A stretch of 64,000 nucleotides of DNA from Camelus bactrianus (Eukaryota; Chordata; Mammalia; Artiodactyla; Camelidae), in contig NC_133557.1 in NCBI RefSeq assembly GCF_048773025.1, positions 3,054,001 through 3,118,000 of the forward strand. Direction: 5' to 3'. The translations under genes and the position numbers were made by a program. Positions 56,191 through 64,000 of this stretch are shown here, piece by piece; within the stretch, counting starts at the first letter, position 1; the number at the start of each line of letters is the position of its first letter. Below the pieces are notes generated by a model, which was not told where the DNA came from, did not search any database, and worked only from the letters and a program-made list of their open reading frames with translations.

Positions 56191-57099
56191 CACATTTGCA
56201 CATCCCAGCTGGGTGATCAAATGCATCATCTCTGTGGAAGTGGTGGTGGGGCGAGGAAGTTAATGTGTGTTCCTGCCACTGGCAAATGTGCCTATGACAG
56301 GCAAGGTCTACTGAAGGCAGTGCCTGGTGCAGTGGCTCCAGGGTACCAGGTGTGAGGAAAGAGATGGACACAGCAGACTGGTCCCTTAAGGAAGATAGAG
56401 CATATTGTACCTTGACTCACCTTTCACAGATGGCTTTTATTGATTGAATATGTCCAACAAAAAAGGATCCTGAGACTCTTCCTTCCTGATCAGATATCAA
56501 CTAGTTATTATCAGGGGCAGGCAATTCCCAAACTCAGTCTCCTGTGTCTGGGCATTTTCATCCCCCAAGTAGGGACTGGTTCCTGCCTTCCCCAGCAAGG
56601 AAACTGAAGATGCTACCTTCATTTCTCAAGGAGTCTTTCCCAGATAAACCACCTTTGCTATAATTACTATAACTTAATGAAACCAAATAGTGTGACAATA
56701 AAAAGAGAACAGAGATGGAGACAAGTTCTTGTAATGGTCACAATACCCAGACTGTTTGTTGGTGCCATGGTATTAAACAGAGTGTCCTTGACAGGAGGGC
56801 TGCACTGATTTAAATTAATTAAATCCTGACCCTATGGTCACAGAGGGAAATGACAATATAGGCAAACTGTATTTAAGGACATAGGTGCCCTTGAAAAAAA
56901 GTGTATCCATCTTTCACTTTGAACTGAGATTTATTTATGGATTCATTAAACATTCTTAGTAGTTTCTCCTCTCTCTGGAGGCCACTTTGACAGAAAGAAG
57001 CATATGTGAACTCATTTGAGAAGTCAGTGAATCTTCTTTTCTATGAAATATATATAAACTACCTCATTTTTGCATATTTATTTAGTGGGTTTTTTTTTA
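56191..57099. other. No gene or repeat recognised
   Basis: Ordinary sequence. Confidence 0.4.
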
Positions 57100-57300
57100 G
57101 AACTTGTCATTTACCAGACTCTATTAATAAATTGTCTGTCTAATATTTCACACATTTTAGCTTATTTAATTTTTATTGTAAGTGTATGAGGTAGGTCATA
57201 TAATAGTTCCCATTTTATAGATGGAAACTCTGAAGCCCAGCAAGGTTAAACAACTTCCTCAAGGTTAACTAGCTTGGAAAAGGTGTGGATTCCCACAAGA
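57100..57300 (-). mobile_element. MIR SINE, antisense
   Basis: 'tcccattttatagatggaaa' and 'ctctgaagcccagcaaggtt' followed by 'aaacaacttcctcaagg' are reverse-complement MIR. Confidence 0.75.
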
Positions 57301-57589
57301 TTAACAGAAAAAGGAAATGGAACACTTGGAAGACAACACAGTTTTCCTCACAAAGTCACTTAAACTCTGAATAACCATCATAATTTTGGGGGAAGCAGAT
57401 AGCCTCCTCACTGCCAAGAGTCTTGACTTGACATAAAAAACATTTTTCCTGCCCAGCTCCTTTCTCTCTCCTCCCACCTACAACAACCTGACTTCCCCTT
57501 GGGAACCAGTCTCTCCCATCTAGTCCATGTGGTTTGAGTGGGCAGATCTGAGCCTCCATCTCCAAGGCTGGGAAGTCAATCAGGCCTGG

Positions 57590-57950
57590 GGATTCATTGA
57601 GAAATGATCACATGACCCAAGTAGAGGACAATGACCCTCAGCCCTAGGACTTTTGCTGGGGCTTTTAGGGAAGAAGCACACCATCTCTGGTAGGGATGTT
57701 AAGGATAGGACATAAGGCTGGGATAGCTGGTGGCCATCTTGCCGCTGTTGGAGAAGCTCCAGGATGGAAAGCAATTCAGGGGGCATTGATGCTGAGAGAC
57801 TGAGATAAATGAATTCCTGGTGTTATTGGAGCACCTGGATTCAACCATGCCTGAGCTTCTCATTACGGAGCCTGCAGACTTTTTAGTTACTTGACCCTAT
57901 AGAGAAACTTCATTGTCAAAGCCAGTGAGAATCAAGTTTCTGTCATTTGG
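57590..57950 (+). mobile_element. MaLR/ERVL-type LTR, sense, fossil
   Basis: 'gccctaggacttttgctggg', 'ggtggccatcttgccgctgt' and 'ggagcacctggattcaacca' follow the same LTR type as at 43640-43995. Confidence 0.6.
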
Positions 57951-58284
57951 GACAAAAAGCCCCATCTGAAATTGTACAAGACCACTTCCCAAGCCCATTC
58001 TTCTGCCCCAGGGTGGTTCTCCATTCTTCCTGTCCAGCAGACCTTGGAGAGTTACCTTGATTTTCTTTCTTTGGCACATCTATGGACATCTTCAAATTTT
58101 TACACAAATCTTCTTTCCTCCTTCTCTAACCTTCACTTCCTTATTGATACCAATGACAAGAACACAGGTAATTTTCATGTAAAGGCTCTAGACTAAACCT
58201 AATGAAGAAAAAAACAGGTCACATTGAAAATTAGCATGGAAAAGTTATAAAGATGAAAGAACATCTCAGGTTTTTACAGTCATG
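57951..58284. other. No gene or repeat recognised
   Basis: Ordinary sequence. Confidence 0.4.
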
Positions 58285-58430
58285 GTCTCTGATGGAATGT
58301 TTCGCTGTTCAATATGGTAGCCGTGATCCACATGTAAGCTGCTGAGCACAGAAACTGTAGCCATTGTGAGTGGGAATCTGAATTTCTAATTTTATTTAAT
58401 ACTAATTAAAAATTAAATTCAAAAACCTTA
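58285..58430 (+). mobile_element. MER3-like DNA transposon
   Basis: 'gatggaatgtttcgctgttc' followed by 'aatatggtagccgtgatcca' and 'tctaattttatttaatacta' matches MER3. The right end is worn. Confidence 0.7.
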
Positions 58431-58869
58431 TACTTGATTCAGTTATTGAAAAGTTTCTGGAGAGCTGGAAAAGCTGCAAAATAAAGGATTTTTTTTTAAA
58501 GGACTTCATTCTGGAAAGCTGAAAATTAAAGAGTTTGTAAAAGATGTTTTTTGTAAATCCAGAATGTCCCCTGCAAACATTTGCCTGTTTGCTCTAAGAC
58601 CCATTCTCCACTCTTGCCCACGCTTTTCTGCACTGTAGGGGGCTTATCCTACCAGCTACATTTCTCAGGCTTCCTAGCCAATTGGCTTCTGGCAGAATTT
58701 GGCCCATCAGAAGCATGGCCAGGAGACAGGAGATAGGAGAGCAAAGAGAAGATGGGGAGAAGCCAGGCTTGGGGTGGGGGTATCAACCCTCTCTTTCTTA
58801 AGATGTGTCATCCTTGGTAGTGGCTTTGTGTCTTGTTTTCCAGCTCTTGTCAAACAGCCCTTTATTTTA
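58431..58869. other. Unassigned; possible unnamed repeat at 58.59-58.86 kb
   Basis: 'ggcttctggcagaatttggc' with 'ggagacaggagataggagag' recalls a common interspersed repeat whose name I cannot supply. Confidence 0.35.
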
Positions 58870-59245
58870 TGACATTATGTGAAAAAATTTAGAAAAGTAC
58901 ACACAAAATAATACTAAAAATTGATTATGTGTTTATATATAATATTTTTAATGGGTTGTAAGAATACGTGTTAAAATATGGTTAGGATTGCTGGAGTGGG
59001 TCAGGAAAAGAAAATGAGGCTATGGCTAAAGACGACCTGAGCTTCAACTTTTACAAACATTGTACTTTTTTACAAAACAGAACAAAAGTCCACAGACAGA
59101 AAGATTTAAGGGCTGTTAATTCTGGATGGTGGAAAAGAAAAAAAGAAAAGAAATACCACACTTCTAGACATTTCTGGGGAGAAGAAATAACTTTACCATT
59201 GTGTGTTTTTTCCTTTTTTGCATAAGTTTTTCCAGGAATTATTTA
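58870..59245 (+). mobile_element. Possible old L1 3' region, sense
   Basis: The order 'gttaattctggatggtggaa' followed by T-rich 'tttttccttttttgcataag' is like the 3' UTR of old L1. The evidence is weak. Confidence 0.3.
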
Positions 59246-59261
59246 AACATCATAACTGTAT

Positions 59262-59768
59262 TAGTTTCCTATTATTGCTGTAAACCAATTGCCACAAACT
59301 TAGTGGCTTATAATAACACAAATTTATTACCTTAAATAACCAGTTCTGGAGATCAGAAATCTGATACAGGACTCATTGGGCTAAAATTGAGGTGTCAGCA
59401 GGGCAGTGGTCGTTTCTGGAAGCTCTAGGCGAAATCTGTTTTCTAGGCTTTTCCAGTTTCTAGAAGCCAGCAAGATTCCTTGGCTTATGGCCCACTTCCT
59501 CCGTTTGCAAAGCCAGCAAGTTTACCTGCCTTTGATCATTCTTCTGTAGTCACATTTCCCTCCAACTGCAGCAGGGAAAGATTCTCTGATTTTAAGAACA
59601 CTTATGATTAGGTTGAGTCTAGCCAGATAATCCAGAATAACTCCACAGCTCAAGATCCATAATCGCATTGCAAAGCCCCCTTTGCCAGGTAAGGAAACTT
59701 ACTTACAGGTTCCAAGGATTAAGATGTGGACATTGGTGGGGAGGGCCCATTATTCTGGCTACCATGGT
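59262..59768 (-). mobile_element. MaLR (MLT1-type) LTR, antisense, nearly full, fossil
   Basis: 'tgtattagtttcctattatt', 'tggcttataataacacaaat', 'ttgaggtgtcagcagggcag', 'gttgagtctagccagataat' and 'ttattctggctaccatgg' span the whole LTR with little loss. Confidence 0.85.
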
Positions 59769-59929
59769 AATGTACAGTAGGAAGACATCCTTCATTTGTA
59801 AACCAAAGGCTTTCATACACCCCTCCTCCACCTAGCATGCCATCTTTCAGAGAAGACAAAGTTTGTATTCAAGTTCAAGTCCACAGCAGCCCGGGTGTTC
59901 ACCTTCTGATTATGCATAGCTGAGCAGGA

Positions 59930-60760
59930 ACCTTGCTGTACATTTTTACAATAGAAGACAATGAGAGATTTACATGTTCATTAAGACAGTTTTCATCAAG
60001 ACAGCAGGCAGATCTCAAATTAAAGTTATGATGGAGCTGTTTGTACATCTCCCTCAATGAAAAGACAAGCATCATTTGCTCTAATTGTTGCTTAGCTGCA
60101 GCAAATCATTTTGGCTGTAATGACAAATTAGCACAGTTCTGTGAGATATTACATTTTGCACTGGTTGCACTGGTTCTGCTGAAAACAGGTCAATTCCTTG
60201 TGAATCAGAATTTTGCTGAACTGGTTAGTTGTCTAGAAACTGGGGCTTGGAACTGAGAATTACTAAGTGCTAACGTTCACTGACCTAAGATGAATAAGCC
60301 TGCCTCCCTGAGTAGATTAACTTCTCTTCAAGGAAAGAGCTATTGAAATTCAGAACCTCCCAAAGAGGTCATAAGTAGACATCTGATTAAGCAAACAAGT
60401 TAAAAGGAGAACTTGGTGGATAACCATGAAAACAGTCGTTGTCAAGTATTTTCACATTTCATTGAGCAATTGCATTCCTCCAGCAGACAAAAGAATAACA
60501 CATTAAATGTTCAAGAACTTGATGCTTATGCAATCCACCATCAGAAACGCTCAAGCTGCCCTTCCAGCTGATCAGAGGGTAACTGCTTTTCCCTGTCATC
60601 CTCGAAGCATTTGTACAGCTTTTTCTGCTTCACTTCTGAAAAACTATTTTAGCAAGTAGAAATTGTTCCAAAATTTAAGGTGTAAGAGAGGGGATATTTT
60701 TTCTGATTATATAAGCTTAAGTCAAATGTAGCTCACCACGTTTAGCAAAACACCTAATAG
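59930..60760. promoter_or_regulatory. Candidate regulatory block (repeat-free, AT-rich)
   Basis: About 830 bp without any recognised mobile element hold many homeodomain, SOX and POU-like cores (for example TAATTG near 60082, CAAATTAGCA near 60123, ATGCTTATGCAAT near 60523). The 71-codon frame at 60041-60256 has no family. The texture resembles vertebrate non-coding enhancers, but this rests on one genome only. Confidence 0.35.
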
Positions 60761-61185
60761 TAGTTATTATTTTTCCTAGATTCCTCTCTGTTATGTATTA
60801 GTGGAAGCAAGAACAGATGAGGAGTATGGCTTCAGGGCTGCCAAGATAAATTTTGCCAATCCCAAACTGGGCCAGTAAATTGCGGGCAGCATCCGCCTTC
60901 TCTGGGCCTAGCTGGGTGCTGTGAACTTCACAGCTGCCCCCAGGGGTGCAGTACTTTGTATTTTAAATTGATTCCCATGCAGTCTCTCCTTTTTGGGTGT
61001 TTCCACTTTTGAGGTACAGCTTGGCAGTGGAGACTCCTATCCTCCCAGACTTGAGAAATCCAACCCTGTCCCCTGACCTGGCTTCTCTGCCTGTGATGGG
61101 GAAGGTAAAAATCACCTTTTCATTCCTTCCATAAGTATTTATCAAATGTTGTCTTTGTTTAGGTCCCTCTCTTGTAGTAGACCCT
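60761..61185. other. No gene or repeat recognised
   Basis: Ordinary sequence. Confidence 0.4.
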
Positions 61186-61189
61186 GAGG

Positions 61190-61700
61190 GAAGAATTCAA
61201 GTGTAAGTAGTTTGTGTGGGAGGTGGTCCCAGGAAACGCTAGTAGGGAAGTGTAGAGGTGAGACAGGAAGGGGAGGCAGCCTTGTGGAGTCAATTACATG
61301 GTGGGCGACCTGAGCTCAAGCCCAGCAGGGAGCTCTGGGAGACGTTATAGGTGGTATAAGAATAAAAGAGTCAGAGCTGACTTATGGAGGGGGAGGGAGC
61401 TGGGTTATATATCCACCCGCCCCTAAGTGTGACTGGTGGAAGGCTGCCAGCAGTTAATTGCCCAGGTGGTCCAGTCCACCGTGTCTGAGGCCAGAGTGAC
61501 TTTTTTTGTTTGTTTGTTTGCTTGTTTTGCTGTTTGGAAGGACACACTCTGGCAAGAGATGCAGATACTGGCAGTTGGTAGTAGAGCAAACTCGCACTGC
61601 AGTGGTGAGGTCCATGGGGCTGTAATACAAAGGGCTTCTTTTTCCAGCTATGAGGAAGACATTGAAATAAGGTCTGTGGAAAAGCTTTGACACTTCAGTC
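61190..61700 (+). repeat. Unnamed interspersed repeat, copy 1
   Basis: The opening 'gtaagtagtttgtgtgggag', 'gtggtcccaggaaacgctag' and 'gtgagacaggaaggggaggc' is shared in order with the copy at 63370. A (TTTG)n run is at 61502-61521. The family name is unknown to me. Confidence 0.45.
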
Positions 61701-62049
61701 AGTACATGAAGCAGAAGCAGCTGTGTTCTGCTGACTGTGTGCTCAGAATGAGGCCAATTGCTGAGGAGAAGTGGCAGAAGCAGGAGAAATGATGTCTCAC
61801 TGACTTGAGGGGTTTATGAAGTAGGGAAGATAATCTCGCTTCTACCATGCAATGTGGGCAAATGGACAAAATATAATGGTCCATAAGTGTTAGGAGAAGA
61901 CTGGAATTCTTGGGAAGGCCTTCACAGAGAAGGTAGGAAATAAAGGAAGGATAGTGTTTGCAAAAACGAAACCAAAGCCTGTATAATTTGAGGACCAATG
62001 AGGCAGATGGTGTGGAGACAGAGTTAGCCTAGCTGGTGATCCCCAGAAG

Positions 62050-62330
62050 AAAACCTTGAGACAAGAATCATGTACAAATGGTTTATTCTGGAAGGCTTCA
62101 GGTAGACCTTGTAAAGGAATGGAGAAGCCCGACAAGGAAGGGAAGGAAGCCAAAGCCAGTGGTGAATTCAGACCCATCGGTGGGGCCTGCAGGGAGAGGG
62201 CGCTGCAGTGAAAGTCCCACCTCAGAGGGGGTCCTCCTTCTCGCCTCCAGGCCAGGGAGATGGGCTTCCCCTCCCCCCCTACTGTCCTGGGCATTCCAGC
62301 GTAAATTAGAGAAGATCATCACCCCCCCAT
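62050..62330 (+). repeat. Unnamed interspersed repeat, copy 2 (partial)
   Basis: 'gtacaaatggtttattctgg' and 'gacaaggaagggaaggaagc' align in order with the openings of the copies at 61190 and 63370, with lower similarity. Confidence 0.35.
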
Positions 62331-63365
62331 TTGATTACAGTCTAGTCGGGGGAGACAAACTTGCAAACACACAAAGGCGGCTAGAAAAATAGTTTCTGGG
62401 TGGTGGAGAATAAGAAACTCTACACACGAAGGAAGTTCTCTGCAGACAGTGAATGATTTAACATCTATGTGCCGTAGGTGCCCCGTGAAATGTATTAGAA
62501 TCAATCCACAACACAAGCAGGGCTGATTCCCTCCCAGGTCCTATTTTTAAAATTTTCTTCCAGAAAACAATACTTTCTAAAAAATGACTGTTGAAGAAAA
62601 GTGGTAAGAACCTGGCAGGAGCCCAGCTCATACTCCACAGCCTTGACCCAAGAAAGAGAAGAGTAAATATCAAAACCGATGTTGGTAAGACTCTTGTGTG
62701 TTTCTCTTTTTCTTTCCCCCACTGAAGGCATGTTTACTCTTTCAAGGACTAGGAACTGACTGTTTAAAGTATTTTTGGTCCAGGGGTCAGGCTGCCAAGA
62801 CAGCAGTGGGCATTTTGTGGTAATGGTTTCTTTTTTTCCCTAACGTGATCTCTGTTTAGTGCAGGGATTGTGAAACTGCGGACCAACATCCAGAGGCTCT
62901 CAGGAGTTTTAAGGACCCAAACTGACAAAACACAGAGCCTTTTCTTTATTATGAGCAAATGAGGTTCCATACGATATCATTTCATATTTTACATATATAA
63001 GCAAATGCTACATACTAGTAAGTTACTATATGAGGAATTCATTGTTACTAAAAATTAGTATTCATACATTTTAAATCACACAATATTGGAGTTTATTGAG
63101 AACTCCAATTCAGGATTCCAATGAAAGTCAGTTTCCGCTGAATATTTCACGGCACTGCCTGTGAAATGTCACTGCTGCTGCATGCAGGCAGGTGGTACAA
63201 ACTCCCCCCGGGCTTAGGGAGAACACTGATCAGTGCATCTCTAGGGGGTGATATCTACAGGTTTTAATTGCTGCTGTTCTTGCTTCCTAATCATCAATCA
63301 TTGTTAGTTCAGATTCGTCTTTATCTACTTTCTTTTCTGTTTGGTTCATCTTCTCATGGGGGAGA
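62331..63365. other. No gene recognised
   Basis: An AT-rich stretch at 62930-63110 may be an old hAT-type element (the preceding phrase 'gggattgtgaaactgcggac' is suggestive), but not firmly. Confidence 0.35.
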
Positions 63366-63369
63366 ATGC

Positions 63370-63870
63370 TGTTTGAGTGTGGGTCTCCCCAGAAGTAGAC
63401 TCTGAGATAATGATGTAAAGGTAAGGAGTTTATTTGAGGGCTGATCCCAGGAACCACTGGAAGGCAAGTGGGGAAGGAGGCCAGGGAGGGAGGAAAACCA
63501 ACCAAAGGGTATGCAAATGAGCAGAATTCCTGATGTGGGCAGCTGGGGCCCAGGTCCTCTGGGGACTCTGGGGACACTTTGCATAACATGCCTCAGTGTT
63601 GCCTAACTGGAATGGTGAGGTTTGGGGTATTTATCCAACATATTCTGTTGGATGGTTGTTGAGGGCTGCTTCTGGAAGCATCAGTGCACAGAGACCTCCA
63701 GCCTGCACACTGGAACATGCCTCTGCAGCTAGAGAGAGCCCCCAGGGAGAGTGACAGGTGCTTTATAAGAGGCTGTCAGGGAGGAGACGAATTGGAAGAG
63801 AGGGCCAGCAGGAGGTGGGCAGGACACAGGTGCTCTGACAGCATCTACTGGAGATGCAGATGTCCATGAA
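63370..63870 (+). repeat. Unnamed interspersed repeat, copy 3
   Basis: 'aggtaaggagtttatttgag', 'ggctgatcccaggaaccact', 'ggaggccagggagggaggaa' and 'ggaagagagggccagcagga' give the longest copy of the family. Reading frames over it on both strands have no domain. Confidence 0.45.
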
Positions 63871-64000
63871 CAGTAATTGGGGCCCATAGTTTTTAATCTC
63901 TTGACTTTGAAATACACACATGTTGCATTCCAATGAACTATATAAGTCCCAATGGCTAAGTCATCAGGGAGAACCTGATATAAGGATGCAGTCTTAAAGC

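Noticed and set aside
58225-58250. U6-like phrase ('attagcatgga')
   Set aside because: No other U6 sequence on either side.

Overview
This window is mammalian nuclear DNA, most likely from a camelid (camel, alpaca or relatives). The best evidence is a reverse-oriented tRNA-type SINE at about 12926-13047. Its head, B-box-like segment and 'tacctccat' junction match my memory of the camelid Vic-1 family, and a 15-bp target-site duplication flanks it. Two fairly well-preserved L1 copies, at the left edge and at 32.8-34.2 kb, also look like camelid/cetartiodactyl L1. Base composition is AT-rich and CpG-poor, repeats are dense, and long reading frames are absent, as expected for intergenic or intronic DNA.

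I find no protein-coding gene I can defend. The longest reading frames (203, 141 and 130 codons) have no recognisable domain and look like chance. The recognisable coding remnants belong to L1 elements. One 52-bp segment at 54767-54818 has a good splice acceptor and donor and deserves a transcript check.

Layout: 0-2.6 kb is the 5' half of an antisense L1 running off the left edge. 2.8-9.5 kb holds L2 and older L1 fragments, plus a compound ATT/ACT microsatellite grown inside an L2. 10-12 kb is mostly unique. 12.1-14.05 kb is L2-rich and contains the camelid SINE. 15-19 kb carries an MLT1 LTR, MER20, MIR, L2 and an ancient L3/CR1 piece. 19-23 kb is mostly unique and includes a paired-CCAAT block. 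23.6-24.7 kb is a nest: a MER2 Tigger next to an L1M 3' end that is split by a solo LTR. 25-32 kb mixes MLT1, MER5, MIR and a MER8-like Tigger with unique blocks. 32.75-34.24 kb is a young 5'-truncated L1 with a 19-bp duplication. 34-50 kb is dominated by MaLR-type LTR fossils, one of them split by a CpG-rich young insertion (41.9-42.26 kb), old antisense L1, and a candidate regulatory block at 40.7-41.1 kb. 50-64 kb has MIR, L2, MLT1 and MER3, another unique block (59.9-60.76 kb), and three related copies of a repeat I could not name (61.2-63.9 kb).

Nothing here works as an operon, pathway or novel enzymatic system. The items most worth a second look are the CpG-rich insertion with AP-1 and NRF1 sites, the unique blocks with dense transcription-factor motifs, the exon-like segment, and the unassigned repeat families. 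Repeat family names come from remembered consensus sequences. Boundaries are approximate (often within 20-50 bp) unless a duplication fixes them.
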